Assembly: GCA_900539625.1 (NCBI GenBank)
Contig: UQCW01000023.1
Coordinates: 1 to 38,594 of the forward strand
DNA: 38,594 nt
Source: an uncultured Prevotella sp.
Lineage (GTDB): Bacteria; Bacteroidota; Bacteroidia; Bacteroidales; Bacteroidaceae
Direction of reading: 5' to 3'
The first letter of the stretch is position 1. The number at the start of each line of letters is the position of its first letter. This document shows, one piece after another, positions 1 through 8,098 of this stretch. Under the pieces are notes generated by a model. It worked only from the letters and a program-made list of their open reading frames with translations. It searched no databases and was not told the origin of the DNA. Both the position numbers and the translations under genes were made by a program.

Positions 1-221
1 AAACAGGTGGCCGATGCGCGCCCCAACGCGGCGCACCCCGGGCCGGATGGTCCCCCGCCCCGCGGCCGCGAGTAGCACGATTCGCGGCCGCAAATCGATG
101 ACTTCTATTAGGGCTTACAGAAATTCCGGGAGATGGCAACTCGTCGGGAGTCGCTGGAGTATTTTCTCTGGCGTTTGAAAGCATTCTTTGCCAGTGGTTT
201 GGGATTTCCTGTCCGTCGCGT
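1..221. other. GC-rich window edge downstream of cydB
   Basis: No gene is supported here. The first 100 bases are far richer in G and C than the rest of the window. They contain an inverted repeat (62-71 with 82-91, ten perfect pairs, 10-nt loop) whose arms each include a GCGGCCGC octamer. It lies about 130 bp beyond the cydB stop. No T-run follows on the minus strand, so it is not a standard terminator. Reading frames through this stretch look like shadows. Confidence 0.5.
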
Positions 222-1325
222 TCATTTCCGGTCCATCACGCGCCAGACGTATGCGATATATCCGAAGACGAAGGGCACAAGGAGCGAGACGTAGAACATG
301 GTGCGGAGGGTGAACTCGCTGCTGCAACTGTTTGAGATGGTGAGCGAGCTTTGCAGGTCGGCATTGGAGGGATAATAGGCGGTGTCGCCGAGACCGGCCA
401 CAAGGAGCAGGGAGAACACCACCATGACCACACCGATGCCTGCCGGCCAAATGCCTCTGACGTAGGTTTTGCTGACAACCGTGCGCCCAACGCCATAGAG
501 CAACAGCACAACGCCAACGAGGGTCATTGCCGCAAGAATGGGCATGGAAAGATAGTTGTGGAGGTATTTCATCGGCGAGAGAAACACGTGCTGCGTTTGC
601 GGATCAACGGCATAACCGTCTTTCAAAAGGAGGCGCACAAAGAAGGTGAGAAAGAGCGCGAGGAAGGGGACGGCGGCACCAACGAGGCGCACACTGGCAC
701 GCGAACGGAGGTCTTCGTCGTTGATATTATTGATGATGTAGAGGGCGCCGAGCACGCGTGCAAGAAACATCACGGCGAGGCCGAACATGAGGTTCCAAGG
801 GTCGAGCAGAGCATCGAGACCTGCGGAGGCATTGGCCCAACGACTGATGACGGGCGAACCGATGTCTGTTAGGGAGGCTTTCTCAACGAGGAAGTTGGAA
901 CCGTTGAAGAAGGTGGCCACGGCGCCGCCGAGAAGTAGCGGACCAATGATGCCGTTCAGAACGAGAAACCAGCGGTAGGTGCGCGTGCCGAGCAGGTTGC
1001 CTTTCTTCATCTGAAACTCGTAGCTCACGGCTTGCAAGACGAAGGAGAAGAGGATGATCATCCACAACCAATAGGCACCGCCGAAGCTGGTGCTATAAAA
1101 CAATGGGAAGGAGGCGAAGAAGGCGCCGCCGAAGGTGACAAGGGTGGTGAACGTGATTTCCCATTTGAGACCCGTTGAGGCGAGCACCTTGCGCTGACCT
1201 TCTTCCGTGTGGCCAATGCTGTGGACCATTGAATTGGCGCCCTGAACGAAGAGCAGGAACACGAGCAACGCACCAAGCAAGGAGACGATAAGCCACCAAT
1301 ATTGTTGTAAGAATTCGTAACTCAT
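222..1325 (-). CDS. cydB: Cytochrome bd ubiquinol oxidase subunit II
   Basis: This 367-residue polytopic membrane protein is subunit II of the cytochrome bd quinol oxidase, the high-affinity terminal oxidase that reduces O2 to water at the inner membrane. It starts MSYEFLQQYWWLIVSLLGALL and has repeated long hydrophobic segments. The stretches QGANSMVH (about residues 28-35) and GLKWEITFTTLVTFGGAFFA (about 52-71) are typical of the CydB family, and the length is normal. It lies 36 bp downstream of cydA on the same strand, so the two are surely cotranscribed. In anaerobes of this group the enzyme serves oxygen scavenging and microaerobic respiration (family knowledge). No CydX-like small subunit is seen downstream. 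Confidence 0.96.
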   Translation of the reverse strand: MSYEFLQQYWWLIVSLLGALLVFLLFVQGANSMVHSIGHTEEGQRKVLASTGLKWEITFTTLVTFGGAFFASFPLFYSTSFGGAYWLWMIILFSFVLQAVSYEFQMKKGNLLGTRTYRWFLVLNGIIGPLLLGGAVATFFNGSNFLVEKASLTDIGSPVISRWANASAGLDALLDPWNLMFGLAVMFLARVLGALYIINNINDEDLRSRASVRLVGAAVPFLALFLTFFVRLLLKDGYAVDPQTQHVFLSPMKYLHNYLSMPILAAMTLVGVVLLLYGVGRTVVSKTYVRGIWPAGIGVVMVVFSLLLVAGLGDTAYYPSNADLQSSLTISNSCSSEFTLRTMFYVSLLVPFVFGYIAYVWRVMDRK

Positions 1326-1361
1326 AAGGAGGTTTATTTAAATTTATTTACTCTGGAGAAA

Positions 1362-2921
1362 TCATTTGTCGGCATTGTAGTTGCGTATCACGCGGCACAT
1401 GATGCTCACTTCTGCCACCAAAAGCGCCGTGAAGAGGGCGAGGAAGAGGAAGAAGGTGAGAGCGACACTGCCCGGCTGGAGGTCGGAAACGGCAGCCACC
1501 GTTGGCAGCATGTCTTGAATGGCCCAGGGTTGCCGGCCGAGTTCGGCAACAATCCATCCAGCTTCGCTCGCGAGATAGGTCAGCGGCAGCATGAGCAAGG
1601 CGGCCTTGTGCAGCCAATGGTGTTTGTCCGTGATGTCTTTCCGCCAAGCGATGTGTCCGATGACGAGGAAGAAAAGCATCAGCAAGGTGCCAATGCCAAC
1701 CATGACACGGAAGGCGTAGAAATTGAGCGGAATGTGGGGAACGAGTTCGCTGCGGTCTTTGATATATCCGTAACCGAAATAAGGCATGTCTTGCTTCAAC
1801 TTCGCAGCGAGTTCGGGCAAGCGTTTGTCGCTGGCATCGGCCGCCTTCAGTTTGCGGTATTCGGCAAGCACGGCAATGGCTCTGCGTCCGCGTTCCATCT
1901 TTTCTTCTGCCGACGGTTCGCGCTTCCCGTCGGGACGCGTATAGCCATTTAGCAGGTCGTTGACGCCCGGCACATAACCATCTGTCTGGTGGGTGGCGAG
2001 CAAAGAAAGCCCGTTCGGGATGGCGATGCGCATCGGGGCTTCGCCGCCCTGGGCATAGGAGGGCTGTTTGAAGGGATTGATGGCGGCAAAGGCCGTGAGG
2101 GAAACGCCCTCTCCGCCGTCGTAGAGCGCTTCCATGGCAGCGAGCTTCATCGGCTGGCGTTCTGCAACCTTCACGGCTGAGAAGTCGCCCGTGGCCATCG
2201 TCAGCAAGGCGGCGACGATGCCGACGATGCTGGCAATGCGGATGCTCTGGCGGGCCATTTCCTGTTCGCGGCGCCTCAGCAGATACCAGCAACTGACGGC
2301 GCAGACAAAGACGGCTCCGACCACCCAAGTGGAGGTGACAGTGTGGAAAAACTTGTTGACGGCAAACGGAGAGAGGGCCACGTCAACGAAACTGGTCATC
2401 TCGTTGCGCACGGTGTCGGGATTGAACGCGCAACCAACGGGGTCTTGCATCCAGGCGTTGGCCACGAGAATCCACCACGCGGAAATGGTGGCACCGAGCC
2501 CCGTGAGCCACGTGGAGGCCAGATGGAAGCCGCGCGACACTTTCTTCCAGCCGAAAAACATCACGGCAACGAAGGTGCTCTCCATGAAGAAGGCCACGAT
2601 GCCTTCGATGGCAAGTGGCGCTCCAAAGATGTCGCCGACAAACCAGGAATAGTTGCTCCAGTTGGTGCCGAACTCAAATTCGAGGATGATGCCCGTGGCT
2701 ACGCCCATAGCGAAGTTGATGCCAAACAGGCGTTGCCAAAAGATGGCGGTGTCTTTCCAAAATTGTTTTCCTGTGCGATAATAGCAGGTTTCCATAATGC
2801 CCATGATGAGGGCAAGACCAAGCGTGAGCGGCACAAAGAGCCAGTGGTAAATGGCAGTGAGTGCAAACTGGGCACGCGACCAGTCGATTACCGCTGCGTC
2901 TACTGTCAAAAGGTTGATCAT
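1362..2921 (-). CDS. cydA: Cytochrome bd ubiquinol oxidase subunit I
   Basis: This 519-residue membrane protein is subunit I of cytochrome bd, carrying the three haems and the quinol site. Expected haem ligands are visible: His26 (in IYHWLFVP), His193 (in KFFHTVTSTW) and Met407 (in FRVMVG). Glu106 and Glu114 in EGIVAFFMEST are the conserved proton-path acids, and GRQPW (462-466) is the C-terminal family signature. The region between about residues 215 and 400 is long, so it probably has a full-size Q-loop as in the 522-residue E. coli protein. It sits between the DUF4492 gene (101 bp upstream) and cydB (36 bp downstream), the usual Bacteroidetes cyd order. Confidence 0.97.
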   Translation of the reverse strand: MINLLTVDAAVIDWSRAQFALTAIYHWLFVPLTLGLALIMGIMETCYYRTGKQFWKDTAIFWQRLFGINFAMGVATGIILEFEFGTNWSNYSWFVGDIFGAPLAIEGIVAFFMESTFVAVMFFGWKKVSRGFHLASTWLTGLGATISAWWILVANAWMQDPVGCAFNPDTVRNEMTSFVDVALSPFAVNKFFHTVTSTWVVGAVFVCAVSCWYLLRRREQEMARQSIRIASIVGIVAALLTMATGDFSAVKVAERQPMKLAAMEALYDGGEGVSLTAFAAINPFKQPSYAQGGEAPMRIAIPNGLSLLATHQTDGYVPGVNDLLNGYTRPDGKREPSAEEKMERGRRAIAVLAEYRKLKAADASDKRLPELAAKLKQDMPYFGYGYIKDRSELVPHIPLNFYAFRVMVGIGTLLMLFFLVIGHIAWRKDITDKHHWLHKAALLMLPLTYLASEAGWIVAELGRQPWAIQDMLPTVAAVSDLQPGSVALTFFLFLALFTALLVAEVSIMCRVIRNYNADK

Positions 2922-3022
2922 GGTGTTTGGTTTTTATGAGATGTAAAAAATAATCCGTTGTGACGGGCTGTGTTCTGACGAAAGCAGTATGGCGGAAAAA
3001 ACCGCAGGGACACGGTGTCGCG

Positions 3023-3235
3023 TTAGCGCGAAACGAGTTCGCGCGCCACGTAAGACGCTTTGTCGCCGTCGGCCCTCTGCCTGAGTACATCGGGGAAGAA
3101 GAAAAGCTTCAACACAAAGAATATCACGAAGAGCTTGATGAGGATGATGGTCCAGAGCACCTTGCCGAGCGTCATGCTCCGGAAACCGTCGGCATAGAAG
3201 CGGAACACTCGGAGAAACACATTGTTTTTTGCCAT
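3023..3235 (-). CDS. DUF4492 small membrane protein, first gene of cyd operon
   Basis: This 70-residue protein begins MAKNNVFLRVFRFYADGFRS and has one strongly hydrophobic segment (about residues 27-47) ending FFFPDVL. It matches the DUF4492 family, short single-span proteins encoded directly before cydA in many Bacteroidetes (recognised from memory). Its function is unknown. The position suggests a small accessory or assembly subunit of the bd oxidase, comparable in place though not in sequence to CydX; that is inference. An in-frame ATG 93 bp further upstream exists, but the family normally starts just before the FRFYxDGFRSM motif, so the start at 3235 was chosen. Confidence 0.85.
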   Translation of the reverse strand: MAKNNVFLRVFRFYADGFRSMTLGKVLWTIILIKLFVIFFVLKLFFFPDVLRQRADGDKASYVARELVSR

Positions 3236-3252
3236 ATTCGGAGAAAAGAGAA

Positions 3253-3358
3253 AGAGGGTGTTCTGAAAATTCGGGCACGACAACAGGCATATTCTCATAG
3301 TAAAAAGATCTGCTACTGAATATGACACGTCATACCGTTTTTTTTCAGAACACCCTCT
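3253..3358. repeat. Inverted repeat with 17-bp perfect arms upstream of cyd operon
   Basis: Arms 3253-3269 (AGAGGGTGTTCTGAAAA) and 3342-3358 are perfect reverse complements. GGTGTTC followed by GAA resembles the arms of the dispersed repeat family elsewhere in the window, but the match is degenerate. Inside is a 6+2+6 palindrome, TATGACACGTCATA (3321-3334). The element fills the presumed control region of the DUF4492-cydAB operon, for which no clear TAnnTTTG promoter was found. Confidence 0.6.
3321..3334. promoter_or_regulatory. Palindrome TATGACACGTCATA, possible operator for cyd
   Basis: A perfect 14-base dyad (TATGAC-AC-GTCATA) lies 86 bp upstream of the DUF4492 start. Symmetry and placement suit a dimeric regulator controlling the oxygen-linked oxidase operon. 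It does not clearly match a Crp/Fnr or Rex consensus. The operator role is inference only. Confidence 0.35.
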
Positions 3359-3367
3359 GTGTTGTTT

Positions 3368-3394
3368 CCCCTTCCAGGAAATCGCTGGAAGGGG
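3368..3394. terminator. Strong hairpin between GH95 gene and cyd operon
   Basis: CCCCTTCCAG (3368-3377) pairs perfectly with CTGGAAGGGG (3385-3394) around a 7-nt loop. It lies 41 bp past the GH95 stop on the minus strand and probably ends that transcript. There is no U-run on either side, so termination is inferred from position and stem strength. Confidence 0.5.
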
Positions 3395-3434
3395 ATGAGG
3401 AAATGGTTTTTCAGGGGAAGCGAAAATTCCTTTC

Positions 3435-6400
3435 TCAGAATTTCACCTTCACCGTGTGCTTCTGGCCGTCCTTGGCCGTCACGCAGACGATGACTACGTC
3501 GCCGGCGCTTTTGCCGACACTGAGGCTGGCGCGTGAAGTGGCGCCGACCAAACGGCCCTGAAGGTCATAGACTTCCAGGCTCTTCACTTTGCAGCCCGAC
3601 ACGCTGACGGTGCGGCCGCTCGTGGTAACGACGGGGGCGTCGGCCTTGGCGTTGTGGATGCCGGTCGGATCGTAAGTGCCGTCGAAGTCAAAGACGGTGA
3701 CACTGCCCTTTTCGGCTGAGATGCTCACAACGTTTTCCGATTCGGCAGCGGCTTCGCTGGCAACGCCGTCGACATACTGCTTGGCGGTGGCGATGGCCGG
3801 ATATTTCACGATGCCTTTCTGTCCGCCGTTGTTGACGATGGTGATGCGGGTGGCCTTGCCGTCTTTCCATGCCACGCTGACTGTGAAGTTGCCAATGGCT
3901 TTCAAGCCAGTGACGTGGCCTGTTTTCCATGCTTTCGGGAGGGCCGGGAGCACCTGGATGGTGTCGGTGTGGCTCTGAAGGAGCATTTCGGCGATGCCTG
4001 AGCAGGCACCGAAGTTACCGTCGATTTGGAAGGGAGCGTGTGAGTCGTAGAGGTTGTAGTAGATACCGCCTCGGCTCTGGTCGGTGCCATACGACGTGCT
4101 ATGACGCAGGGCTTTTGTGAGAATGCCGTGGGCCTTGGTGCCGTTTTGCAGGCGTGCCCAGAGATTGATTTTCCATCCCATAGACCATCCGGTTGATTCG
4201 TCGCCACGAACATTCATGGAGTTGACGGCGGCCTGATAGTAGGGACTTGAAGGGGTCACTTGGTTGAAAGGATAGACACACATGAGGTGTGACATGTGGC
4301 GGTGTCCGTTCTCACCGGCCGTATAGGCACTGGTTTTCCATTCGCGCAAGAGGAGTTCACCGCTCTTCACACCGTTTTTCGGGTTACCCCAAGCACCGGT
4401 ATATCGTTCGGTGGCCAAACCGCGGTCGAGCTTCGAGAGGCGGTCGTTGAGCAAGTTGAGGTCGGCCTCAGAGATTTCCGCATCGCTGCCGAGCACTTCG
4501 ATGGCGCTCTTGGTGTTGGTGAGGAGGTCGTAAACGAGCTGCTGTGCGTGGGCCACGCCGTCTTCCTGTCCGGGACCATGTTCAGGAGAGTATTCCTTCG
4601 GGCAGACATAGGTGTTGTCTTTCTTGTCGAGCACGAGACGATCGAGCCAGAACTGGGCGGCGCTCAGCATGGCGGGGAAGGCACGCTTGAGATAGTCGCG
4701 GTCGAGGGTGTAACGATAGTGCTGCCAGAGGTGGGTGCAATACCAAGCATTGGCAATGACATAGTTGTGGGCAAACGAACCTACACCGCCGAAGATGTTG
4801 TTTTCGGTGTAGCAAGTCCAACCGCGCTTCTGTCCGGCTGCCTTGGCATAGCCAGCCCATTCGTTGTGGATGCCAGCCGACATATTGATGATGTAGTTGA
4901 GGAACGGCAGGTGCATTTCGCTCAAGTTGGTCGGCTCGGCAGGCCAGTAGTTCATCTGCACGTTGATGTTTGAGTGGATGTCGGCGTGCCAAGGAGCCTG
5001 GCTGACGTTGTTCCAGATGCCCTGCAGGTTGGAGGGAAGGTCAACGCCGCGCGAACTGCTGATTTCAAGGTAGCGTCCGTAGGCGAAATAGAGCGTTTCG
5101 AGCATGCGGGCGTTAGCACCGTTACCCTGGTTGTAACTGTCGACGAGGGTGTTGGTCGGGATATTATTGGCGGTGCCTTCGAGATCGAAGTCAACGCGGT
5201 TGAAGAACGACTGATAGTCGGCCACATGGGCTTTCTTCAGGGCGTCGAAACCGGTTTCAACGGCATCATTGATGCGTGCCTGAACGCTTGAAGCGAGCTT
5301 GGCGGTGTTGCTGACATAGGTTTTCGAGGCGGGGTCAAAATCGGTGCCGCCTGCGAGAACAACGAGCACTTCGTCGGCATTCTTGACGGTGATGCCTTCA
5401 TCGGTGGTGGTCATCTCGCCACCCGTCGGAACGACCTTGATGCGGGCGTTATAGCTCACCGTGGCAAGCTTGCCTGCAAAATAGGCTTCGCCGTTGGCAT
5501 ATTTTGCCGTGGCGCTCAATTCTGGTTTGCCTGGATTGAGGGTAAAGCGGAGGCTGAGCTGTCCCTTTTTGTCGGCCGCATAGCGTGCCACAATGACACC
5601 GGCGGGGTTGGAAGAGAAATATTCACGGGTGTAGGTCACTTTCTTGTCTGGACTCTTGAACGACACCTTGCCAGTGGCGGTGGTGAGGTCAATCTGGCGG
5701 TAGTAGTCTTGTGCGGCGCCAGCCGAACTATAGTTGAACGTGCCGCTGATGTCTTCGGCAAATACAGAACCGAAGTTTTCGTAATAGCCGTAGCTTCCAC
5801 CGTTGTCGGTGTTGCGGCCACTCCAAAGGGTCTTTTCGTTAAACTGGATTTCGTCTTTGGCAAGGCCGCCGAAGAGGCTGGCACCAAACTGGCCGTTGCC
5901 GATTGGCAGGCTGTATTCCATCCAAACGTTGCCGACACCAGTCAGCGTGGCTGGTTTGTCATACCAAAGGGTGAGCTTGTTCTCTGGCACATAGCCCGTG
6001 ATGCCAACGGCCTTGAAGTCGGCATAGACCATATCGTCGGGAGAAACGAAGAGCAACGGGTTGTTGGCATCTGCCGTGTTCCAAACGCCGATGCTATTGC
6101 CAAGGGCTGTGCCACCCCACTGGTTAAGGGCTTTTCCGCTCTTTCCGATGGGCTGGATTTCCCATGAAGGCAGATAAGTGGCGTTGGTGGTTTCGAGAAG
6201 TTTGAAGCCTTTGTCGTAAGGTTTTGCCGAGGCACGGAGCGGCGTGTCGTTGCGCGGCGTCTCCGTGGCGGCAGCGGTGTTGCTGACCACAGCATACTGG
6301 CCAGCACGGTTCACGAGCTGGAAGTTGTCGGCTGTTCCGACGAGCTTCCAGAGCTGTCCGTCAACGGGGTCGGGGGCAGCAAGACGGATACATTCGTCGA

Positions 6401-6968
6401 GGCCGTTGGCCTGGAGTGTACGATTGCCGTTGCGGAACTGAACGAAATACCATTTTTCCGTATCGCCGCTACTGAAGACGGGCAATTTAGCCGCCGTGGC
6501 AACGAAAGAGAGCGGATTGTTGGCGTCGCCCAGAGTCCATTCGCCGAGCGTCTTGCCAGCACCGGCGCCGCCCCACTGATTCATCGACTGACTGCCAGAA
6601 GCACGCTGGATTTCCCAACAGTTGGTGGCAGAAGCGTTGGTGCTCTGAACGATTTTGAGCGCCACGCCAGCTGTTTTGCTGGCGGTGTACTTGCTGCCGT
6701 TCCAGTTGACGTAACGGCCGCTCTTGCTCTTCATCTTGAAATTGTCCTTGTTTCCAATGAGTTGCCACTTCTGGGCGTCGCTTGAACTGCCCGCAGCGGT
6801 TTGAAGTTCTGCCCCGTTGCCTTTGTCGGTCAGGAACGCGCTGCCTGTTTTAAACTGCACGCGATACCAAACGGGGTTGTCTTCTGTTGAAAACTCTGGC
6901 AACAAACCCTGCGCTGCGGCTGCAACACAGAAGAAAAGAGCCATGAGAAATGCGTAGGTTTTCTTCAT
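3435..6968 (-). CDS. Secreted GH95 alpha-L-fucosidase with N-terminal lectin-like modules
   Basis: This 1177-residue protein has a signal peptide (about residues 1-19, ending AAAAQ). Two tandem beta-trefoil/ricin-like modules follow (about 30-160 and 170-310), each with WYxVQF, a KWQL or LWKL strand, and a conserved NQWGG tail. The catalytic region (about 335-1090) is GH95: LPIGNGQFGASLFGG (354-368), the paired asparagines N667 and N669 before NYWPAEPTNL, Glu796 in SPEHG as probable general acid, and Asp983 in FQIDGNFG. These match the known AfcA catalytic set. His665, two residues before N667, is the residue expected of fucosidases rather than alpha-L-galactosidases (from memory). A C-terminal domain (about 1100-1177, VYDLQGRLV) resembles a type IX secretion tail. 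Likely substrate: alpha-1,2-fucose on host glycans. No SusC/D genes are adjacent. Confidence 0.9.
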   Translation of the reverse strand: MKKTYAFLMALFFCVAAAAQGLLPEFSTEDNPVWYRVQFKTGSAFLTDKGNGAELQTAAGSSSDAQKWQLIGNKDNFKMKSKSGRYVNWNGSKYTASKTAGVALKIVQSTNASATNCWEIQRASGSQSMNQWGGAGAGKTLGEWTLGDANNPLSFVATAAKLPVFSSGDTEKWYFVQFRNGNRTLQANGLDECIRLAAPDPVDGQLWKLVGTADNFQLVNRAGQYAVVSNTAAATETPRNDTPLRASAKPYDKGFKLLETTNATYLPSWEIQPIGKSGKALNQWGGTALGNSIGVWNTADANNPLLFVSPDDMVYADFKAVGITGYVPENKLTLWYDKPATLTGVGNVWMEYSLPIGNGQFGASLFGGLAKDEIQFNEKTLWSGRNTDNGGSYGYYENFGSVFAEDISGTFNYSSAGAAQDYYRQIDLTTATGKVSFKSPDKKVTYTREYFSSNPAGVIVARYAADKKGQLSLRFTLNPGKPELSATAKYANGEAYFAGKLATVSYNARIKVVPTGGEMTTTDEGITVKNADEVLVVLAGGTDFDPASKTYVSNTAKLASSVQARINDAVETGFDALKKAHVADYQSFFNRVDFDLEGTANNIPTNTLVDSYNQGNGANARMLETLYFAYGRYLEISSSRGVDLPSNLQGIWNNVSQAPWHADIHSNINVQMNYWPAEPTNLSEMHLPFLNYIINMSAGIHNEWAGYAKAAGQKRGWTCYTENNIFGGVGSFAHNYVIANAWYCTHLWQHYRYTLDRDYLKRAFPAMLSAAQFWLDRLVLDKKDNTYVCPKEYSPEHGPGQEDGVAHAQQLVYDLLTNTKSAIEVLGSDAEISEADLNLLNDRLSKLDRGLATERYTGAWGNPKNGVKSGELLLREWKTSAYTAGENGHRHMSHLMCVYPFNQVTPSSPYYQAAVNSMNVRGDESTGWSMGWKINLWARLQNGTKAHGILTKALRHSTSYGTDQSRGGIYYNLYDSHAPFQIDGNFGACSGIAEMLLQSHTDTIQVLPALPKAWKTGHVTGLKAIGNFTVSVAWKDGKATRITIVNNGGQKGIVKYPAIATAKQYVDGVASEAAAESENVVSISAEKGSVTVFDFDGTYDPTGIHNAKADAPVVTTSGRTVSVSGCKVKSLEVYDLQGRLVGATSRASLSVGKSAGDVVIVCVTAKDGQKHTVKVKF

Positions 6969-7030
6969 AAGATTAGGTATTTGTATTTGATTATATGCTT
7001 GATGTTTGCTATGAATATCTCAACAACCTG

Positions 7031-7038
7031 CAAATATA
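7031..7038 (-). promoter_or_regulatory. Candidate -7 element for GH95 gene
   Basis: The minus strand reads TATATTTG here, a perfect TAnnTTTG Bacteroidetes -7 box, 62 bp upstream of the GH95 start. No TTTG was found at the right distance for a -33 box, so the assignment rests on the -7 match. Confidence 0.45.
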
Positions 7039-7215
7039 AATAATTTTATGATACGCGACACCATTTTTTTAGAAAACATTGAAAGTCAAGAAGAAATATA
7101 TGGCAACGCCAATATCGTTCTCTCCGTTTCCAGCGCCAAAACAGCCCTTTCCGCTAAGAACGAAGCATCAGGCAAGGCATTTTATTCCTTCTCTGCGACA
7201 AAAATGCCTCAAACA

Positions 7216-7247
7216 CTTGGTCAACAATAAATAAAGTAGTAAATTTG
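7216..7247 (+). promoter_or_regulatory. Promoter of rpmE2
   Basis: CTTG (7216-7219), 20 bp, then TAAATTTG (7240-7247) fits the Bacteroidetes -33/-7 pattern. It would give a leader of about 75 nt before the rpmE2 ATG. Confidence 0.6.
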
Positions 7248-7327
7248 CAGCCGATTCAGACCATTACACGCAATTGTTACCAGCAATTCACGTATCAAGA
7301 TAATCACTAAAAAAAGCTATAGCAACA

Positions 7328-7582
7328 ATGAAAAAAGGTATTCACCCCGAGAATTATCGTCCCGTAGTGTTCAAGGATATGAGCAACGGCGACATGTTCC
7401 TTTCTCGTTCTACCTGCAAGACAACTGACACGGTAGAATTCGAAGGCGAGACTTACCCTGTGGTAAAGCTCGAAATCTCTAACACGTCTCACCCGTTCTA
7501 CACTGGTAAGTCTAAGCTCGTCGACACTGCCGGCCGCGTAGACAAGTTCATGAGCCGCTACGGACAGTCTCGCAAGAAGTAA
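7328..7582 (+). CDS. rpmE2: 50S ribosomal protein L31 type B
   Basis: This 84-residue protein begins MKKGIHPENYRPVVFKDMS and contains TCKTTDT, KLEISNTSHPFYTGK and GRVDKFMSRYG, all characteristic of L31. It lacks the zinc-binding CxxC pattern and keeps only one cysteine (residue 31), so it is the zinc-independent type B form. It is a monocistronic gene with its own promoter and a strong terminator 56 bp downstream. Confidence 0.97.
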   Translation: MKKGIHPENYRPVVFKDMSNGDMFLSRSTCKTTDTVEFEGETYPVVKLEISNTSHPFYTGKSKLVDTAGRVDKFMSRYGQSRKK

Positions 7583-7638
7583 TCAGATTCACCTCTGAAT
7601 ACAACTTGTATGAGATGACAGGGTTAACACTGACATCA

Positions 7639-7676
7639 AAAAAACGGACGCATCTTTACTGATGCGTCCGTTTTTT
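7639..7676 (+). terminator. Rho-independent terminator of rpmE2
   Basis: A 16-bp perfect stem (7639-7654 with 7661-7676) has a 6-nt loop TTTACT. The GC-rich centre is flanked by A6 and T6, so it could work in both directions. It stands 57 bp past the rpmE2 stop. Confidence 0.9.
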
Positions 7677-7786
7677 GTTTCCAAGGAAATACAGGTTTGG
7701 AGGCCGTTTGCAAGAAAAAACGCCCCGATTGGGCAGCCGACCCGCATTTTAAGCCTGCAATATTTTTCAGTTAGGCAGTTTACAAG

Positions 7787-7794
7787 TAATTTTG
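7787..7794 (+). promoter_or_regulatory. Candidate -7 box for GH109 gene
   Basis: TAATTTTG matches TAnnTTTG, with a weak TTTC at 7765-7768 as -33 (18-bp spacing). If used, the mRNA leader would be about 300 nt and would include the whole foldback element 7893-8084. Confidence 0.3.
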
Positions 7795-7892
7795 CCATTG
7801 AATATAAACAAACGCAAACAGGCAGCTGGGGATTATTCAACGTTCAGCATCCGGCAAAGCGCCTGCTTCGTTGTTCTTTTTTATTGGACACC

Positions 7893-8084
7893 AAGTAGGT
7901 GGTCAGAATTATTTTTACATTTGAAATGTTCTATCGGGATGCAGATACGCCACCTTGTTTGAAGGAGCAATGCGGGCATTGTGACTAAAAACAAGGTAAG
8001 TAGATGCGCCCGAGAGAATATTTCAAATGTGAAAATAATGCTCTTGGCATATATTATAAAAATAATATTTTGAACACCTACTTA
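7893..8084 (+). repeat. Full-length foldback element, copy 1
   Basis: Terminal arms 7893-7916 (AAGTAGGTGGTCAGAATTAT and on) and 8058-8084 are imperfect inverted repeats. A second inverted pair (7910-7932 with 8015-8039) and a third, perfect 9-bp pair (7952-7960 with 7989-7997) nest inside. The centre is GAAGGAG (7961-7967), hairpin CAATGC-GG-GCATTG (7968-7981), TGACTAA (7982-7988). The same core layout recurs at 19710-19894 and, on the minus strand, at 29026-29217. It ends 14 bp before the GH109 start codon. No open reading frame lies inside. Confidence 0.8.
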
Positions 8085-8098
8085 TATATTTATATTAT

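Larger units (their letters stand above)
6969..7327. other. Divergent intergenic region, GH95 / rpmE2
   Basis: The region holds a minus-strand -7 element for GH95 (7031-7038) and the rpmE2 promoter (7216-7247). A 60-codon plus-strand frame (7048-7230) has no recognisable features and its end overlaps the rpmE2 -33 element, so it was not called. Nothing else was seen. Confidence 0.5.
7583..8098. other. Intergenic region rpmE2 / GH109 gene
   Basis: It contains the rpmE2 terminator (7639-7676), a candidate promoter -7 box (7787-7794) and the full-length foldback element (7893-8084). Short frames on either strand between 7589 and 7898 have no recognisable content. Confidence 0.6.

Noticed and set aside
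1348..2328. 326-codon frame overlapping cydA on the same strand
   Set aside because: It lies in another frame within cydA, whose haem ligands and family motifs are clear; the frame is Arg/His-rich shadow.
7048..7230. 60-codon plus-strand frame between GH95 and rpmE2
   Set aside because: No recognisable motif, no promoter of its own, and its end overlaps the -33 region of rpmE2.
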